DNA of 19,979 nt. It comes from Candidatus Methylomirabilota bacterium. Lineage in GTDB: Bacteria > Methylomirabilota > Methylomirabilia > Methylomirabilales > 2-02-FULL-66-22. The translations under genes and the position numbers were made by a program. Numbering within the stretch: position 1 is the stretch's first letter; each line of letters starts with the position of its first letter. The stretch is taken from assembly GCA_016209725.1 (NCBI GenBank), contig JACQVO010000217.1:1-19979 (forward strand), written 5' to 3'. Under the pieces are notes generated by a model. The model saw only the letters and a list, made by a program, of their open reading frames with translations, ran no database searches and was not told where the DNA came from. Positions 1 through 6,773 of this stretch are shown here, in pieces.

Positions 1-70
1 CCAGCGCTCGATGTAAATAGGGGACGTTGCATTATAGGTATTATTGTTTCACCGGCACCAGCGCTCGATG
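1..70. repeat. 13-nt direct repeat at the window edge
   Basis: The 13-mer ccagcgctcgatg occurs at 1-13 and again at 58-70. The second copy is the 3' end of the transposase gene (codons for IERW near the stop). The 44 nt between them contain the transposase stop region and one copy of the 25-nt terminal-type repeat (15-39). This may be the edge of a second transposase copy or a short tandem duplication; the window is cut here, so the two cannot be told apart. Confidence 0.6.
15..39 (+). repeat. Terminal-type repeat, copy 1 (inverted)
   Basis: A 25-nt sequence with core ggggacgttgcattataggt. Its exact reverse complement is at 1698-1722, and a copy with three mismatches is at 1085-1109. It lies just past the 3' end of the transposase gene, facing copy 2 at the 5' side, so the gene sits between inverted copies as REP sequences do around RAYT genes. 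No target-site duplication is visible. Confidence 0.75.
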
Positions 71-1062
71 AGGCTCCTCAACCGGCGGGCCGCTTCTTCT
101 CCACGCTTCGCGGCGAGCGAAATATTGCCACGGGTCTGCCCCAAGATGCGGGCCAGCTCGCTGGCCCGCCGGCCCAGCCGCTCCACCCACACGTATGCCA
201 GGACCTGCCGGGCCCGGGCGGCTGCTGGGACACGGCTCCGACCGAGGATCATCTCGGGCGCCACCCCGAGGGTCTCACCAATCCGTTTAACCAGCGTCGG
301 GAGCGGGACCCGCCGCTGTCGGGTTTCTCCCTCCCGGCAGGCCTGACGCTCGGCTTCTTGCCGCATCGCTTCGACAAAGTCGCTGCTCCCGAGAATGCGC
401 TCGTCTCCCGTGTATGCCTCTCGGCCGCGGCGCAAGGCCTGCACGGCCTGCCAGCCGCCGAGGCTGCGGATCAGCCCGCCTCCCTGCAATTCCGGGCGGC
501 GCCCGAGCGGGATCCCTTCTCCCACGAAGGCCCGATACCGCATCCTGGCACGTCGCGTTGTGCCGGCAAACTGAGAGAGAACCTCGCCCGTCGCCTGCCA
601 TGGGCGGGCGACCGTCCCCAGCAGGGCGGCATGCCCCGTGTAGGGGTAGCGGTCCAGGGCGCGCAGGTCTCGTACCGTGCCGGCCCGCAGGGGATTGAGA
701 TGGAGGTAGCGCACCAACTCCAGAGAATACGGCTCCTCCTCCACCACGATGGACCGGTACCGATTCTGGAATAGGTGCCCCGCGCGGAGGTGGCGGCGGT
801 TAAAGGCGCCCGCGTAGCCCGTGAGGAGGCTCCGCATGGTGCGGGCCAGAGGCCGGGAGCCCGTCCGGACGAGGAGGTGGACGTGGTTCGGAAGCAGAGC
901 CCAGGCGTGGATGGTGAGCGCGCCGGCCTCGGCAAGATGTGCGAGGCGATCCACGAAGTCGTCCCGGTCCCGGTCATCCCGGAACAGCGGGCGGCGCTCG
1001 ATGCCCCGCACCATCACGTGGTGGAGCACCCCGGGGGCATCCAGGCGTGGACCTCTAGGCAT
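49..1062 (-). CDS. REP-associated tyrosine transposase (RAYT, HUH/Y1 type)
   Basis: A Y1_Tnp-family single-strand DNA transposase of about 337 aa. The N-terminus MPRGPRLDAPGVLHHVMVRG is typical of RAYTs. The HUH motif is PNHVHLLV with H60 and H62. The segment HLFQNRYRS (residues 97-104) and RYLHLNPLRAG follow; the nucleophile is probably the tyrosine before LHLNP, Y119. Residues from about 250 to the end (TLVKRIGETLGV..., then ASELARILGQTRGNISLAAK) resemble the DnaA domain IV helix-turn-helix, an extension found in long RAYTs. I chose ATG 1062 because the protein family starts there; an upstream GTG at 1086 would add eight residues inside the repeat. There is no clear ribosome site. The gene lies between inverted copies of a 25-nt repeat, which are its likely substrates, and it looks intact. 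Confidence 0.88.
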   Translation of the reverse strand: MPRGPRLDAPGVLHHVMVRGIERRPLFRDDRDRDDFVDRLAHLAEAGALTIHAWALLPNHVHLLVRTGSRPLARTMRSLLTGYAGAFNRRHLRAGHLFQNRYRSIVVEEEPYSLELVRYLHLNPLRAGTVRDLRALDRYPYTGHAALLGTVARPWQATGEVLSQFAGTTRRARMRYRAFVGEGIPLGRRPELQGGGLIRSLGGWQAVQALRRGREAYTGDERILGSSDFVEAMRQEAERQACREGETRQRRVPLPTLVKRIGETLGVAPEMILGRSRVPAAARARQVLAYVWVERLGRRASELARILGQTRGNISLAAKRGEEAARRLRSLIERWCR

Positions 1063-1084
1063 GGCGGGAGGATACCGCAATTCC

Positions 1085-1109
1085 ACCTAAAATGCAACGT
1101 CCCCTGTCT
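1085..1109 (-). repeat. Terminal-type repeat, copy 2 (transposase 5' side)
   Basis: This copy lies directly upstream of the transposase start. It differs from the copies at 15-39 and 1698-1722 at three of 25 positions, while those two match each other exactly. The core tgcaacgtcccct is unchanged. The similarity to the 1698-1722 region continues leftward into the first codons of the transposase. Confidence 0.75.
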
Positions 1110-1156
1110 GGGTCACCCTAATGGGGTTGTAGCACCAGCATCCCCAACCGGCTGGT

Positions 1157-1585
1157 TTACGTCCACAGGAAGCCTCGGATCTCGATAAGTCGGTGGAGAT
1201 TGCGCTGATCCTCTTCGAGCCACTTGTCTTCCAGCCGACCGTGCCTTTCCAAGGCCCGGTAGTACGCCCCGTATTTCCTCCTATCCGGTCTAACCAGGTC
1301 GCACATCTCTGAGCCGGGTATCCTCCTGAACTTCAGGGGTGGCCTGCGCAGTCGGCTGTCGTCGAGGGGGCTTCCCCTCGCTGGCCTTCTCTCTTTCCAC
1401 CATCTGTACAGGCTCTTGATCTCACTCAAGGCGTGTCGATGGCTCTCGGTCGCATTCCAGTCAATCACCTTCTCGGGGGATTCCTTCTCTACGAAATCCA
1501 CCAGCACTTGGAAGGCGCCATGCAGAAGGATCTCATCCCTATCATGCCATCCAGTGCCCAGCGTCTGTATCTTCAGGACCTTCAC
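1157..1585 (-). CDS. Hypothetical phage-like protein, 142 aa
   Basis: Function not recognised. The product begins MKVLKIQTLGTGWHDRDEIL and continues with a helical, charged region (LHGAFQVLVDFVEKE, then HALSEIKSLYRWWKERRP) and a C-terminus rich in Arg, Glu and Trp (GRLEDKWLEEDQRNLHRL). The style resembles small uncharacterised proteins seen in phages and prophages, but that is an impression, not a family match. GTG at 1585 is chosen because a GGGAG ribosome site lies 8 nt upstream; a TTG at 1600 would add five residues and destroy that spacing. It has no signal peptide or membrane segment. Base composition is clearly less GC-rich than the genes after 3.4 kb. It sits between repeat copy 2 and a truncated transposase start, which suggests capture or insertion within a mobile unit. 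Confidence 0.6.
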   Translation of the reverse strand: MKVLKIQTLGTGWHDRDEILLHGAFQVLVDFVEKESPEKVIDWNATESHRHALSEIKSLYRWWKERRPARGSPLDDSRLRRPPLKFRRIPGSEMCDLVRPDRRKYGAYYRALERHGRLEDKWLEEDQRNLHRLIEIRGFLWT

Positions 1586-1632
1586 TGTTGGTTCTCCCAA
1601 TTCGACCGATGGAAAGGGTCAGCCTCTTTATC

Positions 1633-1697
1633 GGTGGAGCCCCTCAGGGCATTCAGGCGTCGACCGTCGTGGCGGGACGGAAGGATAGCGGAATTCC
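1633..1697 (-). pseudogene. Remnant of a second RAYT transposase start
   Basis: Read on the minus strand, this stretch aligns with the leader and first dozen codons of the intact transposase: the leader after the repeat (ggtggaattccgctatcct), then gtcgacgcctgaatgccc against gtccacgcctggatgcccc in the intact copy. The start ATG is replaced by ACG, and small indels and in-frame stop codons are present. Similarity ends at about 1633, just after ggctccacc, and unrelated sequence follows. It is therefore a decayed, truncated 5' end of a second copy. Confidence 0.65.
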
Positions 1698-1722
1698 ACC
1701 TATAATGCAACGTCCCCTATTT
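1698..1722 (-). repeat. Terminal-type repeat, copy 3
   Basis: Exact reverse complement of 15-39 over 25 nt (core acctataatgcaacgtcccc). It precedes the transposase remnant at 1633-1697 exactly as copy 2 precedes the intact gene, so the repeat plus gene start was mobilised or duplicated together. Confidence 0.75.
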
Positions 1723-1747
1723 GGGCCGGATTCTTGGTACCGGCGAA

Positions 1748-2080
1748 TTACTCCCTTTCCCGGTACATTCGGATGGCGGGTTCAAGGTGGGAGAGCACTG
1801 CCTTGTCGATCTCGTTCTCATCGAGGACCCCAGTGGTGATGGCGTACGCCACGGCCAGATCGAGGGGCGCGGGCACGTTGTAGATCTTGAACAACTCCCT
1901 TGACGGGCCGGAGTGGAACTTGTGGATGATCTCGGTCAGCTCGTCGCAGCTCACGGACCCGGCTCGCCACTCATCGAACTTTCCCGCGAGCGGCTCCAGC
2001 GCCCGGCGCAACTCTTCTTCATGCGCCTGCCGTGCATACTGCCGGATCAACTTCATGATGGATTTGGGATATTCTCGCAC
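1748..2080 (-). CDS. Conserved-looking hypothetical protein, 110 aa, possibly 5'-frameshifted
   Basis: No function is recognised. The sequence is soluble and helical: MKLIRQYARQAHEEELRRAL, then LAGKFDEWRAGSVSCDELTE, then IIHKFHSGPSRELFKIYN and a C-terminal helix ending RMYRERE. There is no signal peptide or transmembrane segment. The GTG at 2080 has GAGG 8 nt upstream; the ATG at 2056 (eight codons in) is an alternative. Another frame just upstream (ATG at 2133 or 2112) encodes MWWQLEHEAQL and would join smoothly to REYPKSIMKL if two bases (TG near 2080) were removed. The family may therefore have a longer N-terminus and this copy may be frameshifted. It follows the gene at 2246-3073 by 165 bp on the same strand, and there is no evidence of a shared role. 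Confidence 0.6.
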   Translation of the reverse strand: MREYPKSIMKLIRQYARQAHEEELRRALEPLAGKFDEWRAGSVSCDELTEIIHKFHSGPSRELFKIYNVPAPLDLAVAYAITTGVLDENEIDKAVLSHLEPAIRMYRERE

Positions 2081-2245
2081 AATTGGGCCTCATGCTCCAA
2101 CTGCCACCACATCTCTGCGTTGGCCAGCCTCATTCTCCCACGGCGTTCCTGTCGCGATTACGACACGTGCCTCTTGAGCGATTCCCCACTACATCAACAG
2201 TGGCACAAGGCTGTATACGAGGGTGGCAGCAGCTGCAACGCTTCG

Positions 2246-3073
2246 TTAGACGATCTCCTCCGACATACCCGGGACAGCTGCCAGCCACCTCGCGAAGCGC
2301 GTCGGAAGATCGCAAAGCGTGAAGGGCTCCGGCGTGCTTCTCGCAAATACAAGCGACATCATGTTGCCGTCCGCCCGCACCTCCGCTGCCAGCGTGAAGC
2401 CGGCGGCGGTGAAGAACGGTTCGACGACAAGAACGACGTCATATTGGCGATTGGCATTGTTTGCGGAGTAGGTTGACAGCTGGACGACAGTTGGACGCTC
2501 CGGCAGGCCCAGGAGTGCGACACCGGCTATGAGGAGATCGGATGGGTACATGGTGCCTGGTTTCGCACGCACGCGATGCTGGTCAAACATGTACGGATCA
2601 AACGAGATTAGGTAGGCGCCTTTGTCGCCCGGAAGTCCGGAACGAAATCGGGAGCGCCAGTCATCGTGGCGAAGCTCGTGAGAGGTGACTCCCACATCAA
2701 GCGTCCCGAGCCAGGCCCGGATCGTCTGAGCCGTTTCGCAGTCGCTCTCGCATAGGAGCAAGTGAAGGGACCGATCCCAGATGGCCCGCACGAATACGGC
2801 AGACGACGGGTACTGCGTGCCAGCGGCAGGTGCCGTCGTTCGCCAAGTCAGCTCATACGGCGATCGCTGGCCCGGCAGGGCCCTCAGAACAGCATCGAAG
2901 TCGCTCGCGGTCTGGCCGGGAGAGTGATGGCGTTCCGCGAAGGGAGCCATTGCGTGCGCGTCGATGAAGCACAGTTCGGAAGGCGAGCCCACCATATCGC
3001 GGAGGGAGGTAACCAACTCGGCTAGCACCCAGTGCTGCATCAGATTCCCGCGATTTCCCCTGTACGTCGGCAT
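2246..3073 (-). CDS. Divergent RlmJ-like methyltransferase-fold protein, 275 aa
   Basis: The order of motifs matches RlmJ, the SAM-dependent 23S rRNA A2030 N6-methyltransferase. N-terminal YRGNRGNLMQHWVLAEL (residues 4-20) parallels RlmJ's YRHSFHAGNHADVLKH; CFIDAHAM (35-42) parallels YLDTHAG; QYPSSAVFVRAIWDRSLHLL (from 88) parallels YYPGSPLIARQLLREQDSL; and LISFDPYMF (155-163) parallels LILIDPPYE. Tyr4 and Asp159 are kept. The SAM-loop GAG after the Asp-X-His and the second proline of DPPY are missing, and the RlmJ Lys18 position is Gln. It may use another substrate or have lost activity. Start is ATG 3073; the ribosome site is weak. Base composition is milder than in the gcv genes, in keeping with the accessory left end. 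Function is not established. Confidence 0.55.
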   Translation of the reverse strand: MPTYRGNRGNLMQHWVLAELVTSLRDMVGSPSELCFIDAHAMAPFAERHHSPGQTASDFDAVLRALPGQRSPYELTWRTTAPAAGTQYPSSAVFVRAIWDRSLHLLLCESDCETAQTIRAWLGTLDVGVTSHELRHDDWRSRFRSGLPGDKGAYLISFDPYMFDQHRVRAKPGTMYPSDLLIAGVALLGLPERPTVVQLSTYSANNANRQYDVVLVVEPFFTAAGFTLAAEVRADGNMMSLVFARSTPEPFTLCDLPTRFARWLAAVPGMSEEIV

Positions 3074-3113
3074 GGTCGGGTCTCTGTCCGTCGAATGGGG
3101 CGGCGGCTGAGCC

Positions 3114-3157
3114 GCACTCCGCCGCGTGGGGCGGGGCGAAGCCCCGGAGCGGAGTGC
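3114..3157. repeat. Long GC-rich nested hairpin
   Basis: An outer perfect 9-bp stem (gcactccgc 3114-3122 with gcggagtgc 3149-3157) encloses an inner 5-bp stem with a GAA loop (ggggc-gaa-gcccc, 3133-3145). There is no T-run on either side, so it is not a standard intrinsic terminator. An interspersed repeat or an mRNA 3' or 5' structure is possible. Confidence 0.6.
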
Positions 3158-3350
3158 AGGGGTGTCGGCTCCGGCCGCGTGAAGGGCCGCACGGGCTGTC
3201 CCAGCGCGCGGCGCGCCACCCCTGGAGTCAGGCCTTTATTCCTTTGTCTCGCCTACCGTTGAGGAAACAGGCGTAGGTCTTCTTCGACGCACGGCCTGAG
3301 GACGACCTCATCTGCTCGACACCCTCACCCCTGCCCTCTCACCCATCGAA

Positions 3351-3379
3351 GGAGAGGGGGTGTTTCGAGCCCCCTCTCC
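3351..3379 (-). terminator. Candidate hairpin terminator after gcvPB
   Basis: A perfect 10-bp stem (ggagaggggg 3351-3360 with ccccctctcc 3370-3379) has a 9-nt loop. It lies 41 bp beyond the gcvPB stop codon. There is no T-tract, so termination is uncertain; the sequence also looks like the widespread ccctctccc-type interspersed repeats of GC-rich genomes. Confidence 0.35.
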
Positions 3380-3420
3380 CACCAGAGGAGCCGATGGGAA
3401 TCTCCAGCAGAGGATCGCAC

Positions 3421-4917
3421 CTACGAGCCGGATGGTTTCGGCTTCCACCGCAGGTTGGGCTGGCGGGCGGCCCGGGTCTCGTCCATGCGGCTGACGCGGG
3501 GGTTGTGGGGGGCGTTGCGGACCAGGTCGCCGTTCTCCTTGGCCTCCTTGGCGATGGCCTGCATGGCGGCGATGAACTGGTCCAGGGTCTCCTTGCTCTC
3601 GGTCTCCGTGGGCTCGATCATCAGGGCCCCGTGGACGATGAGGGGAAAGTAGATGGTGGGCGGGTGGAACCCGTAGTCCATGAGGCGCTTGGCGATGTCC
3701 AGCGTCTTCACGTTGTCGGGGATCTGGAGGGCGTCGTCGAAGACGCACTCGTGCTTGCAGTACCGGTCGTACGGCAGATGGTACGCGCCTTTGAGCTGGG
3801 TCAGGATGTAGTTGGCGTTGATGACGGCCACCTCGGCGGCGCGGCGCAGTCCCGTCGGCCCCAGGGTCCGAATGTAGGTGTAGGCCCGGAGAAGGACGCC
3901 GAAGCTCCCGTAAAAGCTCCGCACCTTGCCGATGGACTTGGGCAGGCCGTAGTTGAGCGCGAACTGATTCCCCTTCTTCTCCACCGTCGGGACGGGGGAG
4001 AACGGCGCCAGGTGCCGCTTCATGGCCACCGGTCCCGCCCCCGGCCCGCCGCCGCCGTGGGGCGTGGAGAAGGTCTTGTGGACGTTGAGCTGGATGACGT
4101 CGATCCCCATGTCGCCTGGCCGCGCGATGCCGACGAAGGCGTTCAGGTTCGCGCCGTCGCAGTAGACCTGCCCGCCCTTGCCGTGGACGATCTTGGCGAT
4201 CTCGACGATATGGTCCTCGAAGATCCCCAGCGTGTTGGGGTTCGTCAGCATGATCCCCGCCACCTCATCGTCCATCACCTCGGCGACTGCCTGGGGCTCC
4301 ACCACGCCTCGGGACCCCGACTTCACCGGGATCACCTGGTAGCCGCAGACGGCCGAGCTGGCCGGGTTCGTCCCGTGGGCCGAGTCCGGGATGAGGATCT
4401 TCTTGCGGGGATTCCCCTTGGAAGTGTGGTACGCCCGGATGAGCATGATCCCGGTGAGCTCCCCGTGGGCGCCGGCCGACGGCTGCAGGCTCACCCGGTC
4501 CATGCCGCAAATCTCGGCCAGGTACTGCTCCAGCTCCCACAGCAGTTGCAGGGCGCCCTGGCTCACCGCCTCGGGCTGGTACGGGTGCGCCCGGGCGAAT
4601 CCGGGCAGGCGCGCCATGTCCTCGTTCAGGCGCGGGTTATACTTCATGGTGCAGGAGCCCAGCGGATAGAACCCCAGGTCGATGCCGTAGTTCCACTGGG
4701 ACATGCGGGTGAAGTGGCGGACCACGTCCACCTCGCTTACCTCGGGGAAGCCGGGGATGTCGTCGCGCAGCAGCTTCTTCGGGATCAGCCGCTCCGCCTT
4801 CTTCTCCGGCACGTCCGAGGCGGGCAGCGAGTACCCCACGCGACCGGGGGATCCCTGCTCGAAAATCAGGGGCTCGTTGAAGACCAGCCCGCGGGTTCCA
4901 ACGGTCTGTCCGCTCAT
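3421..4917 (-). CDS. gcvPB: Glycine dehydrogenase (decarboxylating) subunit 2, GcvPB
   Basis: The PLP-binding half of the split glycine decarboxylase (P protein). With GcvPA it decarboxylates glycine and passes the aminomethyl group to the lipoyl arm of GcvH. At 498 aa it has the usual length. The PLP lysine is K281 in NVHKTFSTPHGGGGPG (278-293). Other family signatures are GFYPLGSCTMKYNP (82-95), PSAGAHGE (146-153), SAHGTNPAS (179-187) and CDGANLNA (253-260). ATG 4917 overlaps the gcvPA stop as ATGA, so translation is probably coupled. It is the last gene of gcvT-gcvH-gcvPA-gcvPB. The C-terminal tail (MDETRAARQPNLRWKPKPSG) is basic and probably disordered, which is common in this subunit. 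Confidence 0.97.
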   Translation of the reverse strand: MSGQTVGTRGLVFNEPLIFEQGSPGRVGYSLPASDVPEKKAERLIPKKLLRDDIPGFPEVSEVDVVRHFTRMSQWNYGIDLGFYPLGSCTMKYNPRLNEDMARLPGFARAHPYQPEAVSQGALQLLWELEQYLAEICGMDRVSLQPSAGAHGELTGIMLIRAYHTSKGNPRKKILIPDSAHGTNPASSAVCGYQVIPVKSGSRGVVEPQAVAEVMDDEVAGIMLTNPNTLGIFEDHIVEIAKIVHGKGGQVYCDGANLNAFVGIARPGDMGIDVIQLNVHKTFSTPHGGGGPGAGPVAMKRHLAPFSPVPTVEKKGNQFALNYGLPKSIGKVRSFYGSFGVLLRAYTYIRTLGPTGLRRAAEVAVINANYILTQLKGAYHLPYDRYCKHECVFDDALQIPDNVKTLDIAKRLMDYGFHPPTIYFPLIVHGALMIEPTETESKETLDQFIAAMQAIAKEAKENGDLVRNAPHNPRVSRMDETRAARQPNLRWKPKPSGS

Positions 4918-6260
4918 CGCCCACCTCCCATCGTCTTGGCCAACGCGTCAATCTCCTGGCGGGAGTTTTGCTCCGTCACGCACACCAGGAGAGAATCCTT
5001 CAACTCGGGATAGAACTGGCCGAGATCCAGCCCGCCGATGATCTGCTTCCGGAGCAGGCCCTTCAGGACATCGCCCGGCTTCCTCTTCACCTGCACGACG
5101 AACTCGTTGAAGGTGGGGCCGGAGAACCTGAGGCCGCAGCCCCGCACCTTGGCCAGCCGCTCCTTGGCGTAGGCCGCCTTGCGCAGGTTCTGGAGCGCCA
5201 CCTCCCGCAGCCCATTCTTCCCGAGCGTCTCCATGTAGATGGTCGCAATGAGGGCGATCAGCGCCTCGCTGGTGCAGATGTTGGACGTGGCCTTCTCACG
5301 CCGGATGTGCTGCTCGCGGGTGGCCAACGTGAGAACGTAGCCGGTCCGCCCCTCCCGGTCCTCGGTGGCCCCCACCAGGCGGCCGGGCATCTGCCGGATG
5401 AACTTCTCCTGGGTGGCGAAAAAGCCCAGATACGGCCCGCCGAAACTCATGGGCACGCCCAGCGCCTGTCCCTCGCCCGTCACGATGTCGGCGCCACACT
5501 CGCCCGGCGGCTTAAGCAGACCCAGCGACACCGGCTCGGGCACGGCCACGACCAGGAGGGCGCCCACGGCGTGGGCAGCTTCGCCGAGTTCCGCCAGATC
5601 CTCCACCACGCCGAAAAAGTTGGGGTTCTGGACCACCAGACACGCCGCCCGGTCGGTGAGGGCCGCCTTAATGGCCTTGAGATCGGCCGTCCCCGCCGGC
5701 GTGAAGCCCACCTCGTGGAAGGTGAGGTTGATCTGCTGCGCGTAGGTGCGGGTGACCTGGCGGTACTCGGGGTGGACGCTTCGGAGGACGACCACCTCGT
5801 CCCGGCCGGTGACCCGGTGGGCCATGAGGATCCCCTCGGCCGTGGCGGAGGCCCCCTCGTACATGGAGGCGTTGCTGACCTCCATGCCCGTGAGCTGGCA
5901 GATCAGGGTCTGGTACTCATACATGGCCTGGAGCGTGCCCTGGGAGATCTCGGGCTGGTACGGCGTGTAGGCCGTCAGAAACTCGCCGCGGGAGATCAGG
6001 TGCCCGATGATGGCGGGGCTGAAGTGGTTGTAGCACCCCGCGCCCAGGAAGCTGCTATACCGGTCGGCGTCGGCGTTCCTGGCCGCCAGGGCCCGGAGGT
6101 GCTTGACCAGATCCGCCTCGGAAAGGGCCGGGGGGATCCGCAGGGGCCGCTTCAGCCGGACCGCCGCCGGGATGTCGGCGAAGAGGTTCTCGACCGACTT
6201 CACTCCGATGGCGTCCAGCATCCGCCGGCAGTCGGCGTCGGTGTTCGGGATGTATCGCAT
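4914..6260 (-). CDS. gcvPA: Glycine dehydrogenase (decarboxylating) subunit 1, GcvPA
   Basis: The N-terminal-half subunit of the split P protein, 448 aa, which forms the alpha/beta unit with GcvPB. Typical features are the start MRYIPNTDADCRRMLDAIGV, FLGAGCYNHFSPA, FLTAYTPYQPEISQGTLQ, a GEGQALGVPMSFGGPYLGFF segment and RLVGATEDREGRTGYVLTLA. This half has no PLP lysine, as expected. Its start ATG at 6260 shares one base with the gcvH stop (TGATG); a TTG one codon upstream is less likely. The stop overlaps the gcvPB start by 4 bp. The gcvH-PA-PB stretch is thus tightly coupled for balanced synthesis. Nothing is missing or broken. Confidence 0.97.
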   Translation of the reverse strand: MRYIPNTDADCRRMLDAIGVKSVENLFADIPAAVRLKRPLRIPPALSEADLVKHLRALAARNADADRYSSFLGAGCYNHFSPAIIGHLISRGEFLTAYTPYQPEISQGTLQAMYEYQTLICQLTGMEVSNASMYEGASATAEGILMAHRVTGRDEVVVLRSVHPEYRQVTRTYAQQINLTFHEVGFTPAGTADLKAIKAALTDRAACLVVQNPNFFGVVEDLAELGEAAHAVGALLVVAVPEPVSLGLLKPPGECGADIVTGEGQALGVPMSFGGPYLGFFATQEKFIRQMPGRLVGATEDREGRTGYVLTLATREQHIRREKATSNICTSEALIALIATIYMETLGKNGLREVALQNLRKAAYAKERLAKVRGCGLRFSGPTFNEFVVQVKRKPGDVLKGLLRKQIIGGLDLGQFYPELKDSLLVCVTEQNSRQEIDALAKTMGGGR

Positions 6261-6649
6261 CAATGCCCTCCCTCGGCGGCCAGGTAGGCCTCATACGCCT
6301 TGGCGTCCATCAGCGTGTTCAGCTCCTTCGGATCGGCCACCTTCACCACGATCATCCAGCCGGCCCCGTAGCAGTCCTTGTTCACCAGCTCCGGCTTGCC
6401 TTCCAGGGTGGTATTGGCCTCCACGACCTCCCCGCTCGCCGGGCAGTAGAGATCCGAGACCGCCTTCACCGATTCCACGGCACCGAAGGTCTCCATCTGC
6501 TTCAGGCGCCGCCCCACTTTGGGCAGCTCGACGAAAACCACGTCCCCCAGGGCATGCTGGGCGTGGTGCGTGATCCCGACCCGACCCCTGTCCCCCTCCA
6601 TCTTGATCCACTCGTGCTCCTTCGTGTACTTCAGGTCGGCTGGATACAT
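6260..6649 (-). CDS. gcvH: Glycine cleavage system H protein
   Basis: The lipoyl carrier of the glycine cleavage system. It shuttles the aminomethyl group from the P protein to the T protein and is reoxidised by the L protein. It is 129 aa, full length. The lipoylated residue is K62 in AVESVKAVSDLY (58-69). Other signatures are YTKEHEWIK (8-16), the GITHHAQHALGDVVFVELP strand and GKPELVNKDCYGAGWM. ATG 6649 follows a good GGGAGGAA ribosome site. The stop codon overlaps the gcvPA start by one base. The gene is 124 bp downstream of gcvT, a gap filled by an octamer-repeat stem-loop, which is unusual between two otherwise tightly packed operon genes. Confidence 0.97.
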   Translation of the reverse strand: MYPADLKYTKEHEWIKMEGDRGRVGITHHAQHALGDVVFVELPKVGRRLKQMETFGAVESVKAVSDLYCPASGEVVEANTTLEGKPELVNKDCYGAGWMIVVKVADPKELNTLMDAKAYEAYLAAEGGH

Positions 6650-6672
6650 GTAAGTTCCTCCCTCAACGAAGA

Positions 6673-6734
6673 GCGTTCGACTGTTCGGCAGTTCGGCAGT
6701 TCAAGTCGGCGGGAAGAGCCGAAGCGCCGAACGC
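6673..6734. repeat. Octamer-repeat stem-loop between gcvT and gcvH
   Basis: An 8-bp periodic stretch (ttcgactg, then ttcggcag twice, 6676-6699) is followed by an inverted counterpart: 6673-6689 pairs with 6718-6734 at 13 of 17 positions. The same flank and octamer (aagagcgttcg, ttcggcag) recur at 16004-16042, so it is an interspersed repeat type. It lies inside the gcv operon and could affect mRNA stability between cistrons. Confidence 0.6.
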
Positions 6735-6773
6735 CTTTGACCCAGCGTCGGCGCCGGTCGTTCACTCGCCACA

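Larger units (their letters stand above)
15..1722. mobile_element. RAYT unit with captured ORF, bounded by perfect 25-bp inverted repeats
   Basis: The perfect inverted pair 15-39 / 1698-1722 encloses a full tyrosine (HUH) transposase gene, an internal third repeat copy (1085-1109), an unrelated ORF (1157-1585) and a decayed start of a second transposase gene (1633-1697). I see this as two nested or tandem RAYT insertions, one of which lost its body and now bounds a foreign ORF. Whether the whole 1.7 kb moves as one unit is inference. IS200/IS605-type and RAYT elements do not normally use long terminal inverted repeats for transposition, so the inverted pair may only reflect two oppositely placed REP-like copies. 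Confidence 0.4.
3074..3420. other. Gene-free spacer, 347 bp, with two hairpins
   Basis: No ORF here has convincing codon use or a plausible start. The spacer separates the end of the gcv operon from the accessory genes. It contains a GC-rich double hairpin at 3114-3157 and a 10-bp perfect stem at 3351-3379. The middle part (about 3215-3300) is lower in GC and holds nothing I recognise. Confidence 0.6.

Noticed and set aside
3394..5013. A 539-codon open frame on the plus strand over gcvPB
   Set aside because: Antisense shadow of gcvPB with no recognisable domain and biased composition; the minus-strand gene is certain. The same applies to the plus-strand frames over gcvPA, gcvT, holA and rnd.
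6669..6702. CRISPR-like or tRNA-like signal in the ttcggcag repeats
   Set aside because: The units are only 8 bp with no spacers, and no tRNA cloverleaf can be formed around the ttcga.
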